Below are positions 9,173 to 17,726 of a stretch of DNA of 64,000 nt, in pieces. Source of the stretch: Haliotispira sp965263485 (lineage in GTDB: Bacteria; Spirochaetota; Spirochaetia; SP-2023). The notes below the pieces were generated by a model that saw only the letters and a list, made by a program, of their open reading frames with translations, had not been told where the DNA came from and made no database searches. The stretch's first letter is position 1, and the number at the start of each line of letters is the position of its first letter. The translations under genes were made by a program, and so were the position numbers. The stretch spans positions 1,736,001 to 1,800,000 of the forward strand of contig CBDHHO010000004.1 in NCBI GenBank assembly GCA_965263485.1, written 5' to 3'.

Positions 9173-9991
9173 ATGACAGTGATTAAATGCGGAGGCAGTA
9201 GTCTGAACGCTTTGGGTCAAGGTTTTGTTGCCCTTGTAAAGCAATGGCAGCTCCGCGAGGAAGTGATTCTGGTGCATGGCGGTGGACCGGCGATTGCCGG
9301 ACTGGAGCGCAAACTTCAGTTGCAATCCCAATTTAACAGCCGCGGCCAGCGCATCACCAGTGCGGAAACTTTGGAAATAGTGGTGCAATGCCTCTGTGGC
9401 AGTGTCAACAGCCATCTGGTAGCCTTGCTGGCCGCCAACGGAGTTGCGGCCTTCGGTCTTTCAGGCTGCGATGGGGGATTGCTGAGAGCCAGGCTCAAGA
9501 ACTACGACGAACTGGGTCTGGTCGGTGAGATTGTCACTGTCAAAGCGGAATTATTGCAGCAGCTCTGTAGTTGGGGACTCCTGCCGGTGGTGGCCCCGGT
9601 TTCCCTGTACGGCGATTCCGCAGACGAAAACGAAGGGGCCGGGGGTACGCCACAGTTGAACATGCTTCAAGCGGGGCAATTGCTGAATGTCAACGCCGAC
9701 GATGCAGCCAGTGCGATTGCCCGTGCCATCGGAGCGCGTAATATGGTCTTTGTCAGCGATATCCCCGGAATTATGGACTCCGAAGGCCGGGTGCTGGGGG
9801 AAGTCGATGCTACTCAAATCCGTCGGATGATTGATTCGGGCAGCATTTACGGAGGTATGATTCCCAAGGTCGAAGCTGCCCTGGCAGCCTTGCAGGACCC
9901 TGCGAACGCTCTGGAGGCAGTATTTATCGTGGACGGTACTGCCGAAGACCTGACACCGGAAAATAATTGTGGAACCCGGATCCGGCTCTGA
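9173..9991 (+). CDS. argB: Acetylglutamate kinase
   Basis: Phosphorylates N-acetyl-L-glutamate in arginine synthesis. Family motifs in order: VIKCGGSSL at the N-terminus, VHGGGPAI, the RITSAETLEIV region, GLSGCDGGLL, LNVNADDAASAIA, FVSDIPGIMD and GGMIPKVEAAL, ending with the typical GTRI. At 272 residues it belongs to the short, Bacillus-like class without an N-terminal regulatory helix. ATG 9173 is preceded by AAGGGA. No other arginine gene is near, so it stands alone between a repeat element and the convergent bioH-like gene. A LysW-aminoadipate kinase is the main alternative, but no LysW partner is present. Confidence 0.9.
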   Translation: MTVIKCGGSSLNALGQGFVALVKQWQLREEVILVHGGGPAIAGLERKLQLQSQFNSRGQRITSAETLEIVVQCLCGSVNSHLVALLAANGVAAFGLSGCDGGLLRARLKNYDELGLVGEIVTVKAELLQQLCSWGLLPVVAPVSLYGDSADENEGAGGTPQLNMLQAGQLLNVNADDAASAIARAIGARNMVFVSDIPGIMDSEGRVLGEVDATQIRRMIDSGSIYGGMIPKVEAALAALQDPANALEAVFIVDGTAEDLTPENNCGTRIRL

Positions 9992-10064
9992 GAAATTGTT
10001 TGCAGGCTTACGCAGTCAGCAACATCTGTTCTATTGCGTAACTTGTGCGGAAATTATTTCCTCT

Positions 10065-10910
10065 TCAGGGAAACGCTAGGAAGTCTTTGATGTGTTTGTT
10101 CAAATCTGCTGCGGGTGGCAGCAGCAGGTTGTGGCCTGCTTTCAGCTCCTTATGACGTGAAGCAGGCAGCAGCCCGCTTAGAATCAAACCTTGAGCGGGT
10201 GGAATAATCACATCTTCACGCCCGCTGAGCAGCAGAGTGGAGCAGGGCAGGGGACTTTGGCGCAGAGTCGTGCGCAGGTCGCAATGGATCAGGTAATCCA
10301 AGCCCTGTACCAGCTCTGTTGGCGAAAAAGATGAAGCCTGCCGACAGTATTCGGTTACAAAGAGCTCCGGATTCTGCTGTCTGTGCTGGCAATTGCGCGC
10401 AAAATCCTGCATGACAGCATACTGGGCTGCGGCCCCACGCACCAGTTTGCGCTGCATCAGGCGCAGCACACCGGGCTCAACGGCGGGATAGTCCCGCTCG
10501 GAATCCCCTTCATGCAAATCACAGGCGAATAGGGGGGGGGCGGAAGAGCACATGCTTGCCGTAGCGTTCTGCAAGATCAAACGAGGCGCAGGCCCGGTCG
10601 GGCTGCCCGTCTCTTCAGAGCCGCAGAGCTCCAGGCAAAACTCCAGAGCCAGCAGACAGCCCAACGACCAGGCCAGCACTACGATTTCCTGCCGGGCCAG
10701 TTCCGCTGTAGTGCAGTCCAATTCTCGCAGTACCTGCCGCAGCAGGGCCGGAGCCCGCTCCGATTGCGCCAGAGCGCTGAAATTCTGCCACGGTAAGTCG
10801 ATGCGGCGGCGTCTCTCCGACAGTACAGGGCACTGCGCCAGCAGCAGGTCAAAAATTTCGCAGCGACTGCCCCAGCCGCTGATGCAGATCAGGATCTTTT
10901 GCTCATTCAT
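10065..10910 (-). CDS. Alpha/beta hydrolase, probable pimeloyl-ACP methyl ester esterase (BioH/BioG-like)
   Basis: A 281-residue hydrolase with an oxyanion-type start (ISGWGSRCEIF), a nucleophile elbow AWSLGCL, an acid in SGREDVIIPP and a late histidine in AGHNLLL, forming a Ser-Asp-His triad. Its ATG overlaps the bioF stop (ATGA), so it is translated with bioF. In this context the expected role is to free pimeloyl-ACP from its methyl ester after the BioC-initiated pathway. The sequence is too diverged to say whether it is BioH, BioG or another isofunctional esterase, so no symbol is given. A 10-residue glycine/serine-rich insertion follows the nucleophile helix. Confidence 0.75.
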   Translation of the reverse strand: MNEQKILICISGWGSRCEIFDLLLAQCPVLSERRRRIDLPWQNFSALAQSERAPALLRQVLRELDCTTAELARQEIVVLAWSLGCLLALEFCLELCGSEETGSPTGPAPRLILQNATASMCSSAPPLFACDLHEGDSERDYPAVEPGVLRLMQRKLVRGAAAQYAVMQDFARNCQHRQQNPELFVTEYCRQASSFSPTELVQGLDYLIHCDLRTTLRQSPLPCSTLLLSGREDVIIPPAQGLILSGLLPASRHKELKAGHNLLLPPAADLNKHIKDFLAFP

Positions 10911-12301
10911 CTAAAGTCTTTCGAGCCGAGGCAGTCGGTCAAGACCTCGGCACAGTGCTGCAAGTCGGTCGGGCCGTGTGCCAGCCCCAGTGAAAAGCGC
11001 AGTCGAGCCGTGCCCGGGGGCACGGTCGGGCTGCGAATGGCCTTGACCAGGATGTTGTGGGCGCGCAGCGCCTCAGCGGTAGCCAGCACCTTTTCGTTAG
11101 CCCCCAGTATCACAGGGACAATCGGGCCCCAAGGCGGCGCGGGCTGTTGTAAATAGCCGCCAAACAAGGTGCTGTGCTCCAGTATCCGCCTGCCCAAGCC
11201 CCGGGACATGGATGTCAGTGCCATCAAATCCATTGTTTCGCTATCCATATTGTCAGCGGCTGTCTGTGACCCCGGATTATTTGCCGCCATGCTATGCGTT
11301 TTGTCATTGCGGCATTCGCGCTCTACAATTTGAATCGCAGCCAATGCGGCGGCGGCGCTGGCAGGCGGCAGGGCGGTCGAATAAATCAGGCTGCGGCAAA
11401 AATTAACCAAGTATTCCTTCCACTCAGTGCTGCACAGACAGTAGCCACCATAACTGCCCAAGGCCTTGGCAAAGTTGGCCGTCACAAAGTCCGGCATGCG
11501 GGCTTCGCCCGCCTGCAAGGCCGGAGCCAAGTGCGTGCTGAGTGCTTGGACCAGTCCGGCCCCGTAGGGGCCGTAAATGCCGCTGCCGTGCGCCTCATCG
11601 ACAATCCATCGGAACTGGTACTGCCCTGCCAGCCGAGCCAGCCGACACAGGGGGGCAATGTCACCGTCCATGCTGAACAGGGATTCGCTTAGCAGCCAGA
11701 TGGGTCGCTGTCCTTTGCCTTGCGGCTCAAGCTGCCGGATGCTTTGCAGCCTGTACTCCAAGTCCTCCATGTCGCAGTGGCGGTAGCGCTGCCATTGCAA
11801 AGAACTGCGCGAGCCGCCTCCGGCCCGCAGGCCGTCGGCGGCCAGGCGCAGGCCGTCGACCAAGCTGGCGTGGTTGAGCCGGTCAAACAGTACTATCGCA
11901 TCAGGTTCCAGCACGGCTTGCAAAATGCCACAGTTGGCCAGATAACCGCTTCCGAAACTCAGAGCGGCCTCATAACAGCCCGACCAGCAGGCCAGCCGTT
12001 CCTCCAGCTCCTGGTGTATTTCCAAGTGCCCGGAGAGCAGGCGCGATGAAGCGGCACTGCAACCGTAGTGCTGAATTGCATAGGTGGCAGCTTCTTTCAG
12101 CACTGGGTGCTGCGCCAGGCCCAAATAATCGTTGGAGCAGAAGCTGAGTATTTCGCCCGACGCATTATTATTATCAGTATCGTTATCGGTGTTGCGGGCC
12201 GGGAGCCTGCCCCCGGCAGTACCAAAGCTCTCCAGGCTGCGGTATTGTTGCTGTCGGCGCAATTCCGCCAACAGTTTTGTCACAGCGGTGCCGGAATTCA
12301 T
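10907..12301 (-). CDS. bioF: 8-amino-7-oxononanoate synthase
   Basis: PLP enzyme that joins pimeloyl-ACP (or -CoA) and alanine. It has the glycine-rich SFGSGYLAN, the cofactor-contacting IVDEAHGSGIYG, and the Schiff-base lysine in FAKALGSYGGY, as in the alpha-oxoamine synthase family. ATG 12301 is chosen because AAAGGAG lies 8 bp upstream; a longer frame to 12409 has no such signal. At 464 residues it exceeds the usual 380-400 because of a polar insertion (about residues 340-385) rich in Asn, Asp and Met just before the C-terminal domain. Glycine C-acetyltransferase is the nearest alternative, but linkage to the esterase, bioC and bioD favours bioF. Confidence 0.9.
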   Translation of the reverse strand: MNSGTAVTKLLAELRRQQQYRSLESFGTAGGRLPARNTDNDTDNNNASGEILSFCSNDYLGLAQHPVLKEAATYAIQHYGCSAASSRLLSGHLEIHQELEERLACWSGCYEAALSFGSGYLANCGILQAVLEPDAIVLFDRLNHASLVDGLRLAADGLRAGGGSRSSLQWQRYRHCDMEDLEYRLQSIRQLEPQGKGQRPIWLLSESLFSMDGDIAPLCRLARLAGQYQFRWIVDEAHGSGIYGPYGAGLVQALSTHLAPALQAGEARMPDFVTANFAKALGSYGGYCLCSTEWKEYLVNFCRSLIYSTALPPASAAAALAAIQIVERECRNDKTHSMAANNPGSQTAADNMDSETMDLMALTSMSRGLGRRILEHSTLFGGYLQQPAPPWGPIVPVILGANEKVLATAEALRAHNILVKAIRSPTVPPGTARLRFSLGLAHGPTDLQHCAEVLTDCLGSKDFR

Positions 12302-12497
12302 GTGATGTGCTCCTTTGGAGGAACGCCGTTGCGAACAGGTTGACGGGAGCCTCGCCCCCGGTTTGGCAATTCTGAACGGTTTGTCCGTTTGCAAGCACAG
12401 CCAAAGCAATTAAGCTGACAGACTCACATAGTAATCCGTACGGAATTGCGGCCTTGTTCGTCAAGCAAGCTGTTCTGCGGGGAGATGAAAACGGACA

Positions 12498-14126
12498 ATG
12501 ATGTTTGGGATGCCTTGGAGCCAAGTCAGTGTGAAGTGCCTGTTGCGCCGTGTCAAGCCGCCCGTCAACCGGTTTGTTGCCCGGCTGTTGGCGGGTCTGC
12601 CCTGCTGTGCGGCAGTTCTGTTGCCGGGCCTGTTTGTGCTGACTTCTTGTAGCTCCCGTCAGCTCAAATACCAGGTCAGTGCCCTATTTTACAGCGATAG
12701 CCAACAGGAAAAAGAATTTCTCCGGCAATACAACCAGATATTCACGAACGCCGATCTCGACTGGCAGGTGCTGATGGATAAAGCCCTGTACTACGACAAG
12801 ATTCAGGTACAGTTTCAGGCGGACCAGCTGCCCGACCTGTTTTCACTGTGGAACAGCATGTTGCACCAATTTCTCAGGCACTCACCCAAATTGGCAGACC
12901 TGCGCAAGCTGCTGCCTCTGGAGAACTACAACAAAAACATCTTCCACGTACACAGCCCCTATCAACCAGTTAAAATGCTGCCTGTCCGCTACAACTACGG
13001 CAATGTCATGCTGGTCAACATGGAAATACTGCGCCAGATCAACCGCTCGCTGAATGTCGAGCAGATTGTCAGTTATGAAGATTTCCTGAACCTGGCGCGC
13101 ATTACCAAGGAGAAGGGGCTGGATTTTCTGGTGCTCGGCGACTCCGCCGAAACCAGCCTGGCCGACCTGTTTTTCAGTGCGGCGGCGGGCTGGCTTGACC
13201 GTTTAGGACTGGTCAAATACCCCAATGCTGGTCTGGATTTTTCCTCAGAGCGGGTGGCCAATGCGCTGTATGATTTTTACAGCGGTCTGCTGGCTTTGTT
13301 TCCCGACCCCGATCTCGCACAGCTGGATCGCACGGGAGCCGAAAAAATGTTCCGTGAAGGCAAAGTACTAATGATTATGGGCAGCACCGAACAGCTCTTT
13401 CCCCTGATGGAGCAAATGGTGGGGCAGGATTCCGCCGAACTTTCCTGGCTGGCCTTTCCCCGGATGGCACATCTGCGCCAAGGGCTGCAACTATCAGATG
13501 AGCATTCATTTCTGCCTTGGAATAATTTCAATCCAAACAGGGTTCCCGATATTGATGGTTTTTCGTTGTCTGCTTGGTTTGCCGGGCTCTTTACCAGATC
13601 AAATCGGAAACTGGAGCAGCGGCGCATTCAGCCCCTTGCGGACCCGGAGGCGTTAAATCCCATGCTTACCAGTCCCGCTATGGCCTTGGACAGTCAAGGC
13701 AACTTGGTGTCGCTACCAGGTCCGAAAAGAGGGGCGGTATTGGGCGATGTGCTGGGAGTTGCGGTTTCCAGCCGGGTATGGCGCTACAGCCCGCTGCTTT
13801 ACAATGAGGTGACATCTGTGCTCAATTACTATGCTGGTTTGTATGCCAGCGGGCAGCGTATCCGCAACTGGAATATTCCCACGCCGGCCAGCCGTTTTGT
13901 GGTGGCAGATAATGAAAATACAGTGATGAGTCAGACCATCGCATTTCTTGATAGCATCAATTACGTTTATTATCGGCCCAGCACGTATTTGCCACAGATG
14001 CTGAACGAATATTTGAATGAAGAAACCGGGTATTTGCTTGAAGGTCGCAAGGGCCCAGAACTATTTGTCAGGGATTTGTTGGACTTTATTGCAGCGCAGC
14101 AGCTGCCTGCCGACGACCAGCGTTGA
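12498..14126 (+). CDS. Extracellular solute-binding lipoprotein (ABC sugar-type)
   Basis: A 542-residue protein with a basic N-terminus, a hydrophobic segment and a lipobox ending LTSC (Cys about residue 51), followed by Ser-Ser. The mature part begins with a beta strand (YQVSALFYSDSQQEKEFLRQY) and contains ADQLPDLFSLWN and later WLAFPRM/GFSLSAWF segments typical of family-1 extracellular solute-binding proteins. It would be anchored on the periplasmic face of a membrane. No permease or ATPase gene is adjacent, so its transporter partner must lie elsewhere. Transcribed divergently from bioF across a 196-bp gap. The start is uncertain: ATG 12498 gives a long N-region, and GTG 12531 (KCLLRR) would give a more usual signal peptide. 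Confidence 0.75.
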   Translation: MMFGMPWSQVSVKCLLRRVKPPVNRFVARLLAGLPCCAAVLLPGLFVLTSCSSRQLKYQVSALFYSDSQQEKEFLRQYNQIFTNADLDWQVLMDKALYYDKIQVQFQADQLPDLFSLWNSMLHQFLRHSPKLADLRKLLPLENYNKNIFHVHSPYQPVKMLPVRYNYGNVMLVNMEILRQINRSLNVEQIVSYEDFLNLARITKEKGLDFLVLGDSAETSLADLFFSAAAGWLDRLGLVKYPNAGLDFSSERVANALYDFYSGLLALFPDPDLAQLDRTGAEKMFREGKVLMIMGSTEQLFPLMEQMVGQDSAELSWLAFPRMAHLRQGLQLSDEHSFLPWNNFNPNRVPDIDGFSLSAWFAGLFTRSNRKLEQRRIQPLADPEALNPMLTSPAMALDSQGNLVSLPGPKRGAVLGDVLGVAVSSRVWRYSPLLYNEVTSVLNYYAGLYASGQRIRNWNIPTPASRFVVADNENTVMSQTIAFLDSINYVYYRPSTYLPQMLNEYLNEETGYLLEGRKGPELFVRDLLDFIAAQQLPADDQR

Positions 14127-14187
14127 GAACCGATACGAAATTGCCAAAAACTCAGCTGTTGCGGGAGAATTGGCGCGGAAAAGAGTA

Positions 14188-15135
14188 ATGGAAAAAAACA
14201 GCAAGATTTTTGTGGCCGGACACCGGGGCATGGTCGGTTCGGCCATTTCGCAAGAGTTGAGACGGCGCGGCTACAGCAATTTGCTCACGGCGGAGCGCAC
14301 AGAACTGGATTTGTGTCAACAGGCTGCGGTGGGGGACTATTTTGCCCATCACCGTCCCGAATACGTGTTTTTGGCTGCCGCTAGGGTCGGCGGCATTATG
14401 GCCAACCAGAGCTACCCAGCAGACTTTATCTACAGCAATATTGTGATCGCGACCAACGTAATTGAGGCCTCCCGGCAGAACGGAGTTCGAAAATTGCTAA
14501 ATTTGGGCTCGTCTTGCATCTATCCCAAGGAAGCACCCCAGCCGCTGAAGGAAGAATACCTACTCAGCGGGCCGCTGGAGCCGACCAACGATGCCTATGC
14601 CGTGGCCAAAATTGCCGCCATTCAAATGTGCGATGCCTATCGGAAACAGCATGGCTGCAATTTTATTTCGGCCATGCCCTGTAATCTCTACGGGCCCAAC
14701 GACAACTTCCACTTGCAGCATTCGCACCTGCTGCCCGCTTTGGTGCGCAAAATGGCCGATGCGGCGGACTCGGGGCACTCGGAAGTTGTGCTATGGGGCG
14801 ACGGCACGCCGCGCCGCGAGCTGTTGTTCTCCGAGGACTTGGCCGATGCGGTGCTCTTTCTGATGGAGCGCTGCGATTCGCGGGAGACAGGCCGTTTCAT
14901 CAATGTGGGAAGCGGCACAGACTTGGAAATCCGCGAACTGGCCGCCAAAGTGGCCGCTATTGTCGGTTTTAGCGGTATGATCCGCTGGGATCACAGATAT
15001 CCCAACGGCACCATGCGCAAGCTGATGGACTGTTCGAGGCTTAAGGCCTTGGGCTGGCAGCCCAAAGTGGGGCTGGATGAAGGAATCCGGCGCTTACTGG
15101 AAGTCTATCGCTCGGGCAATTACCGCGAGCATTGA
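14188..15135 (+). CDS. fcl: GDP-L-fucose synthase
   Basis: NADPH-dependent epimerase-reductase that makes GDP-L-fucose from GDP-4-keto-6-deoxymannose, used for surface glycans. The N-terminus KIFVAGHRGMVGSAI holds the Rossmann GxxGxxG. The catalytic Ser is in NLGSSCIYP and the Tyr-Lys pair in DAYAVAK. Further family motifs are MPCNLYGPNDNF and VGLDEGIRR near the end. At 315 residues it is full length. ATG 14188 begins exactly at the conserved fold; the frame remains open upstream into the preceding gene but without homology. No gmd is nearby. It begins 61 bp after the binding-protein stop. Confidence 0.93.
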   Translation: MEKNSKIFVAGHRGMVGSAISQELRRRGYSNLLTAERTELDLCQQAAVGDYFAHHRPEYVFLAAARVGGIMANQSYPADFIYSNIVIATNVIEASRQNGVRKLLNLGSSCIYPKEAPQPLKEEYLLSGPLEPTNDAYAVAKIAAIQMCDAYRKQHGCNFISAMPCNLYGPNDNFHLQHSHLLPALVRKMADAADSGHSEVVLWGDGTPRRELLFSEDLADAVLFLMERCDSRETGRFINVGSGTDLEIRELAAKVAAIVGFSGMIRWDHRYPNGTMRKLMDCSRLKALGWQPKVGLDEGIRRLLEVYRSGNYREH

Positions 15136-15244
15136 TACAAAGGACAAATATATCTCGGATAGAAAATTGCGCTGATTACCGGAACCACGGCCAAGAGCTT
15201 CCTGTTCGGTCGATTTTTTGCTGACCAAGGGCTACGAAGTGTAC

Positions 15245-15473
15245 AGGGAACCTCTAAAAATTCCAATTTCGCGTCAGACTCGGTCTTTTTCACGGAGCAG
15301 CTTTGTTACGAAAGAGAGGAAGCAGGCTCTTTGCTGCGCACGGCCTGCCAGTTCACCAATGCTGCGCCAGCTCCCATTGGAGCCATACAGCAAAGTATGG
15401 CTCGGCTTCCGTTCCTCGCTGCCGCAAAAAATCCCTTCGTCTGGCATCAAAAGCGAATTTTTAGAGGTCCCCT
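15245..15473. repeat. MITE-like element (229 bp)
   Basis: Termini AGGGAACCTCTAAAAATTCC and GCGAATTTTTAGAGGTCCCCT are inverted. The interior includes the central ATACAGCAAAGTATGG hairpin seen in other copies, plus an inserted GCTGCGCCAGCTCCCATTGG-type segment of the third repeat family. Short open frames crossing it have no coding signs. Confidence 0.8.
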
Positions 15474-15475
15474 AC

Positions 15476-15556
15476 AGGGAACCTCTAAAAATTCATCTTC
15501 CAACAGTGACCGGGCCACGAGCAAGAGCGCAGAATGGAGTTTTTAGGGGTTCCCCT
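15476..15556. repeat. Short MITE-like element (81 bp) abutting the previous one
   Basis: It begins AGGGAACCTCTAAAAATTC two bases after the preceding element and ends AGGGGTTCCCCT. The right half (GAGCAAGAGCGCAGAATGG) matches the right end of the element at 51999-52159. Together the two occupy most of the 512-bp gap between fcl and bioC; the remaining bases show nothing else. Confidence 0.7.
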
Positions 15557-15647
15557 AAACAGCTGCTTAGAATCTCCGGGAAATTCTAAGCAGTTTCCGG
15601 CGGCAGACTACACAGACTGGCGCCATATTCCCGGTTCTCCCATCCTC

Positions 15648-16562
15648 ATGTCCGATTCTCGCGTTGCTCCTTCCGATTCCGTCAAAAGCCGGATAGCCCG
15701 CAACTTTTCCCGTGCGGCAGCGCACTACGATGCCGCCACTCCGGTGCAGCAGCGGAGCGCCGAAGCTCTGTTTGCTCTGCTGCGGGATTTTGCGCCTCAT
15801 TTTACTGTGTGTCCGCATACTTCATGTCGGCCTGCTTTGCTGGATGTGGGTGTGGGCAGTGGACGGCTATTTGCCTTGGCACAGCGCCATCTGGCCAATT
15901 TCGCCGAATGGGAGCTGCACGGCATTGACTTCGCGCCGCAGATGCTGGCCCTGACCCGGAAGCACTGGCCACAGGCCCGGTTGCGATGCTGCGATGCCGA
16001 ACGCTGCGACTATCCGTTCGGGAGCTATGATTTGATTCTGTCGAACTTTACCTTGCAGTGGTGTGAACAACCCGCTTTGTTATTGCAGCGTCTGGTCGCT
16101 GCTCTGCGCCCAAGTGTTTCCGGGGGCTGCCTGGTTGTGGCCCTGCCGCTGCGAGGCAGTCTATCGGAGCTGACTGAGCTGCTGCGACAGCTCAGCGGCG
16201 CGGCCCTGCCGCTCCATCCACTGCCGTGCAGAGAAGACTTCGCAGAAAGTCCGGGGGAAGATTTTGTTGCGTTGCAAGGACCTTCCGGACCTCTGGCCGG
16301 GCGGGCTGACGTGCAAGTCGAATACCGGGAGCAAAATCTTTCAATGGTATATCCCAGTGCCTATGCTGCGCTGCGGGCCATCAAGCGGGCTGGTGCGCAG
16401 ACAGTGGGGAGTGGCCTGGTGCCACTCAGCTATGCGGTGCTGCACAGGTTGCGCCAGCGCGAAGGGCCGTTTGTCGTGAGCTATCGGGTTTTGTTTATTC
16501 TGATACGATTAAGGGAGTTGAGCAAGCTCCCAGAACGCTGCAGAAGTTTTGGTAAAAACTGA
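15648..16562 (+). CDS. bioC: Malonyl-ACP O-methyltransferase
   Basis: SAM-dependent methyltransferase that caps malonyl-ACP so that fatty-acid synthesis can build the pimeloyl chain of biotin. The BioC-typical N-terminus (VKSRIARNFSRAAAHYDAAT) is followed by SAM motif I, LLDVGVGSGRLFAL, and by the family marker YDLILSNFTLQWC. At 304 residues it is longer than the usual 250-270, with extra material in the C-terminal half. ATG 15648 is chosen because homology begins here. No good ribosome binding site precedes it, and upstream sequence is repeat-derived, so the native leader may have been replaced. It ends 24 bp before bioD and is probably cotranscribed with it. Confidence 0.88.
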   Translation: MSDSRVAPSDSVKSRIARNFSRAAAHYDAATPVQQRSAEALFALLRDFAPHFTVCPHTSCRPALLDVGVGSGRLFALAQRHLANFAEWELHGIDFAPQMLALTRKHWPQARLRCCDAERCDYPFGSYDLILSNFTLQWCEQPALLLQRLVAALRPSVSGGCLVVALPLRGSLSELTELLRQLSGAALPLHPLPCREDFAESPGEDFVALQGPSGPLAGRADVQVEYREQNLSMVYPSAYAALRAIKRAGAQTVGSGLVPLSYAVLHRLRQREGPFVVSYRVLFILIRLRELSKLPERCRSFGKN

Positions 16563-16586
16563 GAGAGCAGGTGTAACAGGTGAAGT

Positions 16587-17420
16587 ATGCGCGGTTTTTT
16601 TATTACGGCAAGCAACACCGACCGGGGCAAGACTCTGGTTGCGGCGGCTCTGCGCCTCTGGCTGCAAAGCATGGGGCATCGAACCCTGGTAATGAAGGCG
16701 GTGCAGACCGGGATGGGAGGCCGCAGGCTCAGCCCCGATCTGTATACGATATATTCTGCGGACTATGAAGGCACAGACCAAGCTTCCGGACAAAGGCCGG
16801 AAACCGAGCGCGAAGAACAGATACTGTGCGACTTGGGAGCGCGGCTGCCTCTGCTCCAACCCTATTGCTATCAAGATCCCTGTTCGCCACACCTGGCCGC
16901 TGAACGGGATGAGCTGCTGCCAGTGGACATTGCGCGAGTGCTGTGCTGCGTCCGGAATCTGCAGGAACTCCCGGCAGGGGATGGTGGCTGCGATGTGCTG
17001 CTGGTGGAAGGGGCGGGGGGGCTGTACGTGCCGCTCGACCGCGCAAAAGGCACAACGCTGGCTGACCTAGCGAGGGCCTTGGGTTTCCCGGTGCTGCTGG
17101 TGGCACAAAGCAATCTGGGCGCGATCAACGACAGCTGTCTGAGCCTTCTGGCCGCCCGGCACTGGGGCTTGGAACTGGCTGGCTTCCTGCTCAACGATCT
17201 GGAGCCGCCTGGGACTGGGTTCGATACTGAGGCCCAAACGGGAACTGAGGCGGCGGCCTATATCCGCGAGGACAACCCCCGAATCATTGCCCGGCTTTCG
17301 GGGGTGCCGTACTTGGGAACAATGCCTTATCTGGGACGCAAACCCAACCGGGATGCTTTGCTCCAAGGGTTTGGAAGTCTGTGCGGACTTGAGTATCTGG
17401 CAAAGTATCTGGGAGATTGA
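16587..17420 (+). CDS. bioD: Dethiobiotin synthetase
   Basis: ATP-dependent carboxylation and ring closure of 7,8-diaminononanoate to dethiobiotin. Motifs: FITASNTDRGKT at the N-terminus (P-loop), VMKAVQTG, LLVEGAGGLYVPL and QSNLGAIND. At 277 residues it is longer than the usual 220-230, with an insertion of about 30 residues after the first strand-helix unit. The P-loop deviates: the first glycine of the usual TGTDTxxGKT is alanine here and the Thr after it is Ser. AGGTGA sits 4-9 bp before ATG 16587. The gene follows bioC closely; bioA, which would make its substrate, is not in the window. Confidence 0.88.
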   Translation: MRGFFITASNTDRGKTLVAAALRLWLQSMGHRTLVMKAVQTGMGGRRLSPDLYTIYSADYEGTDQASGQRPETEREEQILCDLGARLPLLQPYCYQDPCSPHLAAERDELLPVDIARVLCCVRNLQELPAGDGGCDVLLVEGAGGLYVPLDRAKGTTLADLARALGFPVLLVAQSNLGAINDSCLSLLAARHWGLELAGFLLNDLEPPGTGFDTEAQTGTEAAAYIREDNPRIIARLSGVPYLGTMPYLGRKPNRDALLQGFGSLCGLEYLAKYLGD

Positions 17421-17477
17421 GTTCCCAAGGGGCTGCCAAGTTTCGTGAAATTGAACAATCTCCGGGGGCATACGATT

Positions 17478-17702
17478 AAGGGTACCTCTAAAAATGGTAT
17501 CGCTTCGCGAGTATTGTGCTATTGCCCCGCTTCGCCTCGGCAAATAGCACCGCGTTTCGATGTGGATCGCTGAGATTTTTCGCGACAGCAAGGCGGCAAC
17601 TCGTTTTAATACTTTGTTGTATTGAAATGAGTTGCCAACAAAGCTGCTCGCGAAAAAGATCGCGATTTCACGCGAAATTGGAATTTTTAGAGGTGCCCTT
17701 AA
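17478..17702. repeat. MITE-like element (225 bp) with long internal hairpin
   Basis: The ends AAGGGTACCTCTAAAAAT and GGAATTTTTAGAGGTGCCCTTAA are inverted repeats. Inside, GGCAACTCGTTTTAATAC pairs with GTATTGAAATGAGTTGCC around a TTTGTT loop. It fills the 306-bp gap between bioD and the convergent lipoprotein gene and could act as a bidirectional terminator. Nothing else was seen in this gap. Confidence 0.8.
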
Positions 17703-17726
17703 GCCATCGTGAATGATTGCCCTTGG

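Noticed and set aside
12302..12497. BirA biotin operator between bioF and the divergent lipoprotein gene
   Set aside because: No TTGTAAAC-type inverted repeat was seen here or before bioB and bioC.
15218..15589. Short open frames over repeat elements upstream of bioC
   Set aside because: They lie entirely within MITE-like elements and change between copies.
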